Assembly: GCF_019669985.1 (NCBI RefSeq)
Contig: NZ_AP019782.1
Span: 2,846,001 to 2,910,000, forward strand
DNA: 64,000 nucleotides
Source of the DNA: Methylogaea oryzae
GTDB lineage: Bacteria > Pseudomonadota > Gammaproteobacteria > Methylococcales > Methylococcaceae
Direction of reading: 5' to 3'
The translations under genes and the position numbers were made by a program. Positions within the stretch are counted from its first letter, which is position 1; each line of letters starts with the position of its first letter. The notes under the pieces are model-generated. The model had not been told where the DNA came from, searched no databases, and saw only the letters and a list, made by a program, of their open reading frames with translations. Below, piece after piece: positions 53,351-64,000 of this stretch.

Positions 53351-53459
53351 CGATACCGCGCGGTAAAGCCATCGCCGGCCTCCGCCGCGGCGACCGCTCC
53401 GAGCAACCGCCGATTAGCAAACACACCCAAGCTCCTCCGAAACGCGGAACGACCACGCC

Positions 53460-54461
53460 ATGACCGACACAGCCCTGCCCCGCTTGGTGCTAACCCCCGG
53501 CGAACCGGCCGGCATCGGCCCCGATTTGGCCGTGCAGGCCGCCCAGCGGGAGCTGCCCTGCGAACTGGTGGCGGTGGCCGATCCCGCCCTGCTGAGGCAA
53601 CGGGCCGAGCAACTGGGCTTGCCGCTGCGCATCGACGATTTCGATCCGAACCAGCCGGCGATCCACCGCCCCGGTCGATTGCAAACGCTGCCCGTCGCCC
53701 TGCGCGGTCCCGTCCAACCGGGCCGCCTCGACGCCGCCAACGCCCCCTATGTGCTGGACACCCTGCGCGCCGCCGCCGCCCTGTGCCGATCGGGCCGCAG
53801 CCAGGCCCTGACGACCGGCCCGGTGCATAAAGGGGTCATCAACGACGCCGGCATCCCCTTCACCGGCCATACGGAATTCCTGGCGGAACTCACCGGCGGC
53901 TATCCGGTGATGATGTTGGCGGCGCCCGGCCTGCGGGTTGCGCTGGCCACCACCCACCTGCCCTTGCGCCAAGTGGCCGACGCCGTTACCCGTCCCGTGC
54001 TGGAGAAGGTTTTGCGCATCCTCCACGGCGACCTGCGGCAACGCTTCGGCCTCGCCGCGCCGCGCATCCTGGTGTGCGGACTCAATCCCCACGCCGGCGA
54101 AGGCGGCCATTTGGGAAGGGAAGAAATCGACGTCATCGAACCGGTGCTGGCCCAACTCAGAACCGAGGGCATGGACCTGCAAGGCCCGCTGCCGGCAGAC
54201 ACCCTGTTCATCCCCAAATACCTGCAACACACCGACGCGGTATTGGCCATGTACCACGACCAGGGCCTGCCGGTGCTCAAGCATCTGGGCTTCGGCCAAG
54301 CCGTCAACATCACCTTGGGCCTGCCCATCATCCGCACCTCGGTGGACCACGGTACGGCGCTGGATTTGGCCGGAACCGGCCGAGCCGACGCGGGCAGCCT
54401 TTACGCCGCCTTGGAAACCGCCATGGACATGGCGCGCCACAGCACAACCACGCGAAACTGA
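53460..54461 (+). CDS. pdxA: 4-hydroxythreonine-4-phosphate dehydrogenase PdxA
   Basis: 333 aa. Family motifs: [13 protein letters not shown] at the start, [27 protein letters not shown] (metal His in the GHTE), [17 protein letters not shown], and [26 protein letters not shown]. It oxidises 4-phosphohydroxythreonine in the DXP-dependent pyridoxal phosphate pathway. Next gene rsmA follows at 1 bp, the conserved pdxA-rsmA pair. Confidence 0.97.
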   Translation: MTDTALPRLVLTPGEPAGIGPDLAVQAAQRELPCELVAVADPALLRQRAEQLGLPLRIDDFDPNQPAIHRPGRLQTLPVALRGPVQPGRLDAANAPYVLDTLRAAAALCRSGRSQALTTGPVHKGVINDAGIPFTGHTEFLAELTGGYPVMMLAAPGLRVALATTHLPLRQVADAVTRPVLEKVLRILHGDLRQRFGLAAPRILVCGLNPHAGEGGHLGREEIDVIEPVLAQLRTEGMDLQGPLPADTLFIPKYLQHTDAVLAMYHDQGLPVLKHLGFGQAVNITLGLPIIRTSVDHGTALDLAGTGRADAGSLYAALETAMDMARHSTTTRN

Positions 54462-54462
54462 T

Positions 54463-55251
54463 ATGCAACACCAAGCCCGCAAACGCTTCGGCCAGAATTT
54501 CCTCCACGACGAAAGCGTCATCAATGCCATCGTCGGCGCCGTCCATCCGCTGCCCGACGAACACCTGGTGGAAATCGGCCCCGGCCAGGGCGCCCTGACC
54601 CGGCCGCTGCTGCGCGGCTGTCGCCGCCTCGACGTGCTGGAAATCGACCGCGACCTAGTGGCGCGCCTGCAACGCCAGTTCGACGGCGAAGCCAAACTGC
54701 GCATCCACAGCGCCGACGCCTTGCAGTTTCCCTTGAGCGAACTGGTGGAAAACGGCGAAAGGCTGCGCGTTATCGGCAACCTGCCCTACAACATTTCCAC
54801 GCCGCTGCTGTTCCGCCTGTTCGAACAGAACGACTGCATCGAGGACATGCACTTCATGCTGCAAAAGGAAGTGGTGGAGCGCCTGTGCGCCCGGCCGGGG
54901 GACGACGCCTACGGCCGTTTGAGCGTCATGACGCAATACCACTGCGATGCGGAGGCGCTGTTCGAGGTCTACCCGGAAAGCTTCCACCCGCAGCCCAAAG
55001 TCACCTCCAGCGTCTTCCGCCTCACCCCGCACCGGCAGCCGCCGGTGGCGGTCGCCAATCTCCACGACCTGGAGCAAGTGGTGGCCAAAGCCTTTTCGCA
55101 GCGGCGCAAAACCTTGCACAACGCCCTCAAAGGCCTGCTCGACGACGACGGCATCGAGCAAGCCGGCGTCGATCCGCGCGCCCGCGCCGAAACCCTGTCC
55201 CTGGCGGACTATGCCCGCCTGGCCCAAGCGCTGCAAGGCAAGCAAGGTTGA
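54463..55251 (+). CDS. rsmA: 16S rRNA (adenine1518/1519-N6)-dimethyltransferase RsmA (KsgA)
   Basis: 262 aa. RKRFGQNFLHDESVINAIV at the start, SAM motif LVEIGPGQGALT, catalytic NLPYNIST (motif IV) and AFSQRRKTLHNAL near the end. It dimethylates two adenines of the 3' 16S helix during 30S maturation. It follows pdxA with no gap; apaG/apaH, next in E. coli, are absent. Confidence 0.98.
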   Translation: MQHQARKRFGQNFLHDESVINAIVGAVHPLPDEHLVEIGPGQGALTRPLLRGCRRLDVLEIDRDLVARLQRQFDGEAKLRIHSADALQFPLSELVENGERLRVIGNLPYNISTPLLFRLFEQNDCIEDMHFMLQKEVVERLCARPGDDAYGRLSVMTQYHCDAEALFEVYPESFHPQPKVTSSVFRLTPHRQPPVAVANLHDLEQVVAKAFSQRRKTLHNALKGLLDDDGIEQAGVDPRARAETLSLADYARLAQALQGKQG

Positions 55252-55350
55252 CTTAAACCCGCGCCCCGCGCGCATAATATGCAGTTAGCGAAGGCGCCGC
55301 ACCGGACGCCGCATCGCCCCACCACCAACAGTAGACTGGAATCGAAACCG

Positions 55351-55779
55351 ATGAAAAAACTTGTGTTCGCCCTGCTGGCCGTCTCGGCCCTGACCGGTTG
55401 CGGCCGCCAGGAGAAGCTCACCCTGGAACAAGCTCTGCTCGCCAAGATGGAAGCCGATTCCGACCTGAAGGACTACAAGATCGACCCCAAGGACATGACC
55501 GGCTGCGTGCTGGAAGAAATCGCCCAATCCTTGCCGGTGATGCCCGTGGATACCCGTCGCGGCGCTTACTACGAAGCCTATGCGAAATTCCTGACCATCG
55601 CCAATTCACAGGAAGCGCAGAAGGCCATCGACGAGGCCGCGCAACTGTTCGGCTCGGTTAAGGAAGCCCGCAAAGCGGCGCTGAGCATCACCGAGCACAT
55701 CGTCAGCTGCATGGGCCGCCTGACCGACCAACGCGAACCGGAACAGCGTCCGGCAGCGCCCGCCAAACCGGCCACCTGA
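55351..55779 (+). CDS. small lipoprotein, function unknown
   Basis: 142 aa from the ATG at 55351 (MKKLVFALLAVSALTGCGRQ), a typical lipoprotein signal with lipobox LTGC and Cys17. The mature part is helical and charged, contains two further cysteines (TGCVLEEI and VSCMGRL) that could form a disulfide, and ends in a Pro/Ala tail. No family recognised. It lies between rsmA and gloA on the same strand. Confidence 0.78.
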   Translation: MKKLVFALLAVSALTGCGRQEKLTLEQALLAKMEADSDLKDYKIDPKDMTGCVLEEIAQSLPVMPVDTRRGAYYEAYAKFLTIANSQEAQKAIDEAAQLFGSVKEARKAALSITEHIVSCMGRLTDQREPEQRPAAPAKPAT

Positions 55780-55791
55780 AGCGGACCCGCC

Positions 55792-56184
55792 ATGCGTTTT
55801 CTGCACACCATGATCCGCGTCGGCGATTTGGAAAGATCGCTGCGGTTTTATACCGAAGTGCTGGGCATGAAGCTGTTGCGCCAAATGGACTTCCCCGAAG
55901 GCAAGTTCACCCTGGCCTTCGTCGGCTACGGCGACGAAAGCCGCGACACGGTGCTGGAGCTCACCTACAACTACGGCGTGGAAAAATACGAATTGGGCAA
56001 CGCCTTCGGCCACATCGCCATCGGCGTGGAAAACGTCTATCAATCCGTGGAGAAAATCCGCGCGGCCGGCGGCAAGGTGGTGCGTGAAGCCGGCCCCATG
56101 ATGCACGGCAATACGGTTATCGCCTTCGTGGAAGATCCCGACGGTTATAAAATAGAATTGTTGGACGCAGCTTCATTCGGCTGA
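55792..56184 (+). CDS. gloA: lactoylglutathione lyase (glyoxalase I)
   Basis: 130 aa. [25 protein letters not shown] at the start supplies the first metal His, VLELTYNYG the Glu, [11 protein letters not shown] the second His, and [12 protein letters not shown] the last Glu, as in Ni-dependent bacterial GloA. It isomerises the methylglyoxal-glutathione hemithioacetal. Confidence 0.96.
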   Translation: MRFLHTMIRVGDLERSLRFYTEVLGMKLLRQMDFPEGKFTLAFVGYGDESRDTVLELTYNYGVEKYELGNAFGHIAIGVENVYQSVEKIRAAGGKVVREAGPMMHGNTVIAFVEDPDGYKIELLDAASFG

Positions 56185-56320
56185 TTTTCCCCGCTTTTCC
56201 CCCATTGAATACCGCCGGTTTCACCCTCAGCCGGCGGTATTGCCCGCCAATTTATTCCTCCGGACGCATCCCCCACTTTTCCGCCGAGCCACGTACCCAA
56301 GCGCACGGCCAGAGGGTAAA

Positions 56321-58852
<2,532 letters not shown>

Positions 58853-58878
58853 CGCGCCGCGAGAACCGCGGCCGTCGA

Positions 58879-58902
58879 GTTCCCGCGCGGAACGGCGGGA
58901 AC
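58879..58902. terminator. possible bidirectional hairpin between convergent genes
   Basis: An 8-bp perfect stem (GTTCCCGC/GCGGGAAC) with an 8-base loop fills the short gap between the convergent kinase and dynamin-like genes. No T-run follows on either side, so it is a weak candidate for a shared terminator. Confidence 0.4.
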
Positions 58903-58914
58903 CCGGGCAAGCCG

Positions 58915-61215
58915 CTAGGCGATCCGCTGCGTGACGACCTGGTAGGCTTCCTTAATGACTTTCTGCTTCTCCATCTCGGCGCCCAATTCGTTGTCGATGT
59001 CGCTGGTGAGCCGTTGCATGATGACCTTGGCGATTTCGCCTTTCTGCGCGTCGAAATAGGCCAGCAGCTCTTCCTCCAATTCCTCGAAGTAGTTCTTGAT
59101 GCCGCGCCGGGCGTATTTGTTGATTTGCTCCTGCTGCTTGCGGGTGTAATCCAACAAACCGCCCTTGTAATAGTCCAGGGCATAATCGATGTCGTTGGAA
59201 CGGCGCGTGACGCCCTTGGCCTGCTTGGCGCCGGCGGCAAGGGCGCCGTGGATTTGGTTCAGCTTGTCCAGTCCCAAGGCCAGCATTTGCTTGACGTTGT
59301 CGTTGGGGCCGACCAGATTCATGGACTTGGCGATCTCCAACGCCGCGTCGGCGTTTTTTTGCAGCAACTCGACGAGGTTGGGCTCCTGCCGCGCCTCGGC
59401 GCCGGACAGGCTGGTCATAATGGCCCGCCCCAGTTCGTCGATGATGTTGCCGTAGTCGAACAGGAACACGTCGCACATGCCTTTCAAGCGATTGAGCATG
59501 TCGCGGCCGCTGAGGCGATCCTGCAACGACTCCATCAACTCCTCCGGCAACGCGTCCACCTGGGTGATGGCATCCAACAGCTGGCGCAGGTATTGGCGCA
59601 CGATCTGGTCTTCCAACAGCTTCTGCAACTGGGCGCGGAAGGTGTTCTGGATGCGCAGGTTTTCTTCGATCTTGTGCGGCAGTCGGCTCACCACGCTGTG
59701 GGAGTCCAAGCCTTTGAGCAACTCGTTTTTCAGCGCCTTGCGATCCAGGCCGTCGATGGCCATGGTAATTTGCTCGGCCAGTTGCGCCTGGTCTTGCTCG
59801 CGCCAGAACTCGAAGTCCGGCAATACCTCGGTGCGCAACTGCTTGACGTGCTCCTCCACCGTGTCGCGCAAGCGCTCGATGATGTCGTGTTGGCGCTTGG
59901 ACAATTCCCCAGCAATAAAGGAGTTCTTCATGCCGTCATCGCTCTTGTTTTTATAAGACTGGAACAACGGCTCCAGCTTATCACGCAAACGGTTCGCCAA
60001 GTCCTGGTATTCGCTGCGCGCCTCCTCCAGGAATTCCGCCCGGGCGGTATTGGCCAGGTATTCGAACAGATGGGCACGGAACAGCGCGAAGCTCTTGGCC
60101 TCTTCCAGGGAGCGAATGTAGTTTTCCGCCTCGCCCCTGACCGGAATCTTGCCGATGGCCTTTTCCAGAGCGTCCACGTGCTCGCGGATCTTGCCGCTTT
60201 TCTCCAGCTTGCCGTCCTGGATCAGTTTGAGCAGCAGGTAGTTGAGGGCCGATACGCGAAACACCCGGTCCTTGGCGATGTGGAAGCCGTAGTGCTCGAT
60301 CTTTTCCTCGAAATTGGCCAGCTCTTCCTTTTTATGCTGCAGGCTCAGCACGTCCCACTGGTTGATGACCCAGAAGGCCCTTTGCAGCACCCGCTTGCGC
60401 TGACTGTGCACTTCCGCCAGCAGCTCGATCTCCTCGCCTTCCAGCAGGTGGAACACCTTCATGGCGATGACGAAGGCCTTGGCGTCGTTTTCCACGTAGG
60501 ACTTGGTCACCTTGCGGTGGCGCGGGTTGACCACGCCCAGGCCGGGCAAATCCACCAGCACCACGTTTTCCGGGATATTGACGTCGGCCAGGTAAATTTC
60601 GGCCTTGTCCACGAACAGCACGTCTTCGTAGTCTTCCGTCACGTAGCCGGTAAGGTCCGCCAGGGCGATTTCCTTCACCGCGCCGGTTAGCTTGTTCCAG
60701 CCGGCGACCAGCACCTTCAACTCGTCGAAGAACTTCTGCTTGTTGAAGCTGCCGAACTGGCTACGGTGCTGCTCGATATCCTTGGTGAGCTTGCCCATCA
60801 GCTCGCTGTTGCCCAGCTTCTGGTAGCCGTCGCTGGGTTTGCGCAGCTCCTTGGCCAACTCTTCCACATACAGGCACTTCAGCTCTTCCCGTTCGGCCTC
60901 GTCCAGATAGTGGATAACGGCCCGATTGAGCTTGCCGCGGCGGATCAGGGTAGGGATGGCGGTGAAGGACTTGGTGGCCTGGGGCAGGATGTCGTCGCCC
61001 AGCACGGCGTTGATGATGGTGCTCTTGCCGGCGGAAAAGGCGCCGAGAAAGGCCACGGGAAATTCAGGCGACTTGAGCCGCTCCAGCCAGTTGCGCTTGC
61101 GGCCGATGAAATATTTGAAGTCCTCGCCAAGGTCCAGATAGGGTTCGGCGGCGTCATAGGCCTCGAACAACCGGCTGAACGCCTTGACGTAGTTGCTGTA
61201 ATCCGATTCTTTCAT
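58915..61215 (-). CDS. dynamin-like large GTPase
   Basis: 766 aa. GTPase landmarks: [16 protein letters not shown] (P-loop, residues about 58-73), [10 protein letters not shown] (switch I Thr), [12 protein letters not shown] (G3) and VINQWDVLS (G4). A long helical region (residues about 340-766) is rich in charged heptads, as in bacterial dynamin-like proteins, with the last 120 residues possibly a membrane-contact or assembly part. Such proteins remodel or protect membranes, often unpaired in bacteria. It is divergent from proS and convergent with the kinase gene. Confidence 0.9.
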   Translation of the reverse strand: MKESDYSNYVKAFSRLFEAYDAAEPYLDLGEDFKYFIGRKRNWLERLKSPEFPVAFLGAFSAGKSTIINAVLGDDILPQATKSFTAIPTLIRRGKLNRAVIHYLDEAEREELKCLYVEELAKELRKPSDGYQKLGNSELMGKLTKDIEQHRSQFGSFNKQKFFDELKVLVAGWNKLTGAVKEIALADLTGYVTEDYEDVLFVDKAEIYLADVNIPENVVLVDLPGLGVVNPRHRKVTKSYVENDAKAFVIAMKVFHLLEGEEIELLAEVHSQRKRVLQRAFWVINQWDVLSLQHKKEELANFEEKIEHYGFHIAKDRVFRVSALNYLLLKLIQDGKLEKSGKIREHVDALEKAIGKIPVRGEAENYIRSLEEAKSFALFRAHLFEYLANTARAEFLEEARSEYQDLANRLRDKLEPLFQSYKNKSDDGMKNSFIAGELSKRQHDIIERLRDTVEEHVKQLRTEVLPDFEFWREQDQAQLAEQITMAIDGLDRKALKNELLKGLDSHSVVSRLPHKIEENLRIQNTFRAQLQKLLEDQIVRQYLRQLLDAITQVDALPEELMESLQDRLSGRDMLNRLKGMCDVFLFDYGNIIDELGRAIMTSLSGAEARQEPNLVELLQKNADAALEIAKSMNLVGPNDNVKQMLALGLDKLNQIHGALAAGAKQAKGVTRRSNDIDYALDYYKGGLLDYTRKQQEQINKYARRGIKNYFEELEEELLAYFDAQKGEIAKVIMQRLTSDIDNELGAEMEKQKVIKEAYQVVTQRIA

Positions 61216-61433
61216 CGATGAGTTCCCATCATGGCTGCGACAACCGGCCCTTCCCCGCTACCCCGTGTTCGGCCGGCGTAAATGAGCGATATGTTACCAC
61301 TTGTGTCGCGGCCTTAGCGCCGCTTTGTGCAAGCCGATCGGCGGGGGCGTGCGGCGGATTTGTGCCGCTTTGCACGTCCCTTCCATTAAAATGTCCCCGT
61401 TCCCATCATCGACTTTTTAGGACCAATCCAGCC

Positions 61434-63143
61434 ATGCGCACCAGCCAGTTCCCCCTCAACACACTCAAGGAAAGCCCCGCCGACGCGGAAATCGTCAGCC
61501 ACAAGCTCATGCTGCGCGCCGGCCTGATCCGCAAATTGGCTGCCGGCATGTACAACTGGCTGCCGCTGGGCCTGCGCGTGCTGCGCAAGGTGGAACGCAT
61601 CGTCCGCGAAGAAATGGACCGCACCGGCGCCATGGAAGTGCTGATGCCGGTGGTGCAGCCGGCGGAACTGTGGCAGGAATCGGGCCGCTGGGAGTTCTAC
61701 GGCCCGGAATTGGCGCGCTTGCGCGATCGCCACGCCCGCGAATTCTGCCTAGGCCCCACTCACGAGGAAATCATCACCGATCTGGTGCGCAACGAAGTGC
61801 AGTCTTATAAGGAACTGCCGCTGTGCTATTACCAGATCCAGACCAAGTTCCGCGACGAGGTGCGTCCCCGTTTCGGCGTAATGCGCGCGCGCGAATTCGT
61901 CATGAAGGACGCCTACTCCTTCCATAACGATTACGAGTCGCTGCAACAAACCTACGACGCCATGCACGAGGCCTACAGCCGCATCTTCACCCGGCTGGGG
62001 CTGGAATTCCGCCCGGTGCGGGCCGACACCGGCGCCATCGGCGGCAGTTCCTCCCACGAATTCCACGTGCTGGCCGACTCCGGCGAGGACGCCATCGCCT
62101 TCTCCAGCGCCAGCGATTACGCCGCCAACGTGGAATTGGCCGAAGCCGTCGCCCTGCCGGCGCCGGAAGCCGGTGCGCCGCAGCCCATGAGCCTGGTCGA
62201 CACCCCCACCCAGCGCAGTATCGAGGAAGTTTCCGCCCACCTGAACGTGCCGCCCTCCCGCTGCCTGAAAACCCTGGTGGTGAAAGCGGAAGACGGCGGC
62301 GTCATCGCCCTGTTGCTGCGCGGCGACCACGAACTGAACCCTATCAAGGCGGAAAAACTGCACGGCGTGGCCGCGCCGCTCACTTTCGCCAGCGACGAGG
62401 AAATCCAGGGCGCCGGCAGCGTGGCCGGCTTCATGGGCCCGGTGGGACTAAACATCCCCATGCTGGTGGACCGCAGCGCCGCCAACCTGGTCAATTTCGT
62501 CAGCGGCGCCAACCAGGCCGGCAAGCACTATATAAATACCAATTGGGGCCGCGACGCTGAACTGCCCGCCGTGGTAGACCTGCGCACCGTGCAAGCAGGC
62601 GATCCCAGCCCCGACGGCCAGGGCAACCTGACCATCGCCCGCGGCATCGAGGTGGGCCACATCTTCCAGCTGGGCACCAAATACAGCGAAGCCATGCAGG
62701 CCCAGGTGCTGGACGAAAACGGCCAGAACCGCACCATGATCATGGGCTGCTACGGCATCGGCGTCACCCGCGTGGTGGCCGCCGCCATCGAGCAGAACCA
62801 CGACGACAAGGGCGTCATCTGGCCGGGCCCCATCGCGCCTTTCGACGTGTGCCTGGTGCCGGTCAACATGCACGCTTCGGAGACGCTGCAAGCCGCGGCG
62901 GAACAGCTCTATGCCGACCTGAAAGCGGCCGGCGTCGACGTGCTGTTCGACGACCGCAAGGCCCGCGCCGGCGTCATGTTCGCCGACATGGAACTGATCG
63001 GCATCCCCCACCGGCTGGTCATCAGCGAACGCGGCCTGGCCGGCGGCACGGTGGAATATCGCGGCCGGCGCGATGCGGAAAGCCAAAATATCCCCTTATC
63101 CGACGCCGTGGCTTTTCTCCGGGGAAAACTCGCCGCGGAATAA
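61434..63143 (+). CDS. proS: prolyl-tRNA synthetase, bacterial type with editing domain
   Basis: 569 aa from the ATG at 61434 ([20 protein letters not shown]). Class II motifs: [17 protein letters not shown] (motif 1), [10 protein letters not shown] and [24 protein letters not shown] (motif 2), [13 protein letters not shown] (motif 3). The insertion domain at about 230-390 is the YbaK-like editing module that clears Ala-tRNAPro, and an anticodon-binding domain closes the protein. Upstream 61216-61433 holds only the divergent promoters; TAAAAT at 61387-61392 is a possible -10 box. Confidence 0.98.
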   Translation: MRTSQFPLNTLKESPADAEIVSHKLMLRAGLIRKLAAGMYNWLPLGLRVLRKVERIVREEMDRTGAMEVLMPVVQPAELWQESGRWEFYGPELARLRDRHAREFCLGPTHEEIITDLVRNEVQSYKELPLCYYQIQTKFRDEVRPRFGVMRAREFVMKDAYSFHNDYESLQQTYDAMHEAYSRIFTRLGLEFRPVRADTGAIGGSSSHEFHVLADSGEDAIAFSSASDYAANVELAEAVALPAPEAGAPQPMSLVDTPTQRSIEEVSAHLNVPPSRCLKTLVVKAEDGGVIALLLRGDHELNPIKAEKLHGVAAPLTFASDEEIQGAGSVAGFMGPVGLNIPMLVDRSAANLVNFVSGANQAGKHYINTNWGRDAELPAVVDLRTVQAGDPSPDGQGNLTIARGIEVGHIFQLGTKYSEAMQAQVLDENGQNRTMIMGCYGIGVTRVVAAAIEQNHDDKGVIWPGPIAPFDVCLVPVNMHASETLQAAAEQLYADLKAAGVDVLFDDRKARAGVMFADMELIGIPHRLVISERGLAGGTVEYRGRRDAESQNIPLSDAVAFLRGKLAAE

Positions 63144-63354
63144 CACCGGTAAACCGCGCCGTATTTGCGCCGTAAAGCCGGAATATTCGCCTGCCGCAAG
63201 GCAGGCAAAAACCTTGCCGATAACGAGGTATTCTGTTACGATCACGGGTGAGACGGGGGTTTTGTTGCGCTTTCGCAAAAAGGCATTGCGACAATGCAAC
63301 AAACGCGATTAAATTCGCAACGTCCCGTAGAAACCAATAACAAGGGGAGTGTCT

Positions 63355-64000
63355 ATGAGCAAGAAAACCAATGTTTTGCTGGCGTCGGCCGTAGCCGCCA
63401 GCGTTTTGATGATGGGCGCCCAGGGCGCCAGCGCCGCCGGTAAGGTGACCGCTGCGGACAAATCCGCAGGCGTCATCGAGCAGCGCCTGAAAATGATGGA
63501 AGACCAGATGAACGCCATGCGCTCCGAACTGAGCCGCGTCCGCGCTGAATCCGCTTCCAATGCGAAAGTAGCCGACCTGGAAGCCAAGGTCGCGAAAACC
63601 GAATCCGTTGCCGCTGCCTCCGCCAAGAAGAGCAAGAGCAACATGGTCTTCTTCCGCGGCGGTTATACCCAAGTCAAGCAGGCCCGTGGCGGCAACGGCC
63701 CGCTGGGCACGTCCGGCGCGCCCGAACTGCTGGTCAGCAACGGCGACAACAACGGCTGGTACAGCGGCGCCGGTTTGGACTTCAGCCTCAGCGACAATCT
63801 GTTCGGTCTGACCGACCAAGCCGAGCTGTTGGGCGAAATCATGTTCGAGTACAAGAACTTCGGTTCCAGCCACAACACCCTCACCGGCGTAGCGGAAATC
63901 CTGGGCACCAGCTCCACGGGTCCGCAGACGAAGAACGAAATCACCATGTTCACCCTCACGGCGTCGCCCAAGATCAAGTTCATGCCTGGCAGCGACTTCC
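63355..64000 (+). CDS. outer-membrane protein with coiled-coil N-terminus and beta-barrel, C-terminus beyond window
   Basis: The first 215 codons are present. A strong ribosome site (AAGGGGAG, 63342-63349) precedes the ATG. A signal peptide (MSKKTNVLLASAVAASVLMM, cleavage after ASA) is followed by a coiled coil (residues about 36-90, EQRLKMMEDQMNAMRSELSR). Strand-rich sequence (NMVFFRGGYTQVKQ, NGWYSGAGLDFSLS) then marks an outer-membrane barrel. This order is seen in trimeric or peptidoglycan-linked porins, but the family is not identified. Confidence 0.85.
   Translation, partial: MSKKTNVLLASAVAASVLMMGAQGASAAGKVTAADKSAGVIEQRLKMMEDQMNAMRSELSRVRAESASNAKVADLEAKVAKTESVAAASAKKSKSNMVFFRGGYTQVKQARGGNGPLGTSGAPELLVSNGDNNGWYSGAGLDFSLSDNLFGLTDQAELLGEIMFEYKNFGSSHNTLTGVAEILGTSSTGPQTKNEITMFTLTASPKIKFMPGSDF

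Noticed and set aside
63189-63206. Stem GCCTGCC/GGCAGGC after proS, considered as its terminator
   Set aside because: It is followed by A residues on the plus strand, so it lacks the T-run needed in the direction of proS.

Overview
The window is GC-rich DNA, densely coding, with gene orders typical of Gammaproteobacteria (dacA-dat-ybeD-lipB, pdxA-rsmA, pgaBCD). Inorganic-carbon transport genes (dabAB, a SulP carrier) would suit an autotrophic or C1-using member, perhaps near Methylococcales. No taxonomic marker such as rRNA or methane/ammonia oxygenase is present, so that placement is only a guess.

Layout. (1) 1-12.8 kb: dabB (cut by the window edge) and dabA, a MarC-family protein, an NtrC-type two-component pair, a DUF2490 outer-membrane protein, a small membrane protein, a SulP transporter and a CPA2 cation/proton antiporter. 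(2) 13.2-40.7 kb: a large aryl-polyene-like (APE-like) type II polyketide gene cluster. (3) 40.8-64 kb: a PIN-domain/antitoxin pair, a carotenoid-isomerase-like FAD enzyme, a BrkB-family protein, lipB, mgtE, ybeD, dat, dacA, pgaBCD, pdxA, rsmA, a lipoprotein, gloA, a kinase-HDOD-GAF protein, a dynamin-like GTPase, proS and the start of an outer-membrane protein.

The cluster is the main find. Its right arm (minus strand, 37.8 to 26.3 kb) is a tightly overlapping operon with most APE functions: ApeO-like KS, two hotdog dehydratases, a ketoreductase, ApeR-like KS, chain-length-factor-like protein, two acyltransferases, two ACPs, a COG4648 membrane protein, a GT2 glycosyltransferase and a thioesterase, followed by a TauE/SafE permease, a lipoprotein and a flavin enzyme. 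Its left arm (20.2 to 13.2 kb, minus) duplicates part of this (ACP, COG4648 protein, KS, chain-length factor), adds the LolA-like carrier and MMPL exporter, and ends in a second flavin enzyme. Between the arms, on the plus strand, lies a set not expected in an APE locus: a carrier protein, a condensation-domain-like protein, a stand-alone adenylation protein whose ten specificity residues read DLFYLALVCK (as I recall, the L-proline code of PltF/CloN4-type enzymes), and an acyl-CoA-dehydrogenase-like enzyme. This is the classical equipment for converting proline to pyrrolyl-2-carboxyl-S-carrier protein. Three flavin-dependent-halogenase-fold enzymes occur in the locus, two with an intact WxWxIP motif. 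No aromatic ammonia lyase is present. The simplest reading is a membrane-exported, possibly halogenated, pyrrole-headed polyene lipid or pigment, which I do not recognise as a described system.

Two copies of a ~270-bp repeat, each with a perfect 15-bp hairpin kept by compensatory changes, lie just 3' of two of the flavin enzyme genes and bracket most of the cluster.
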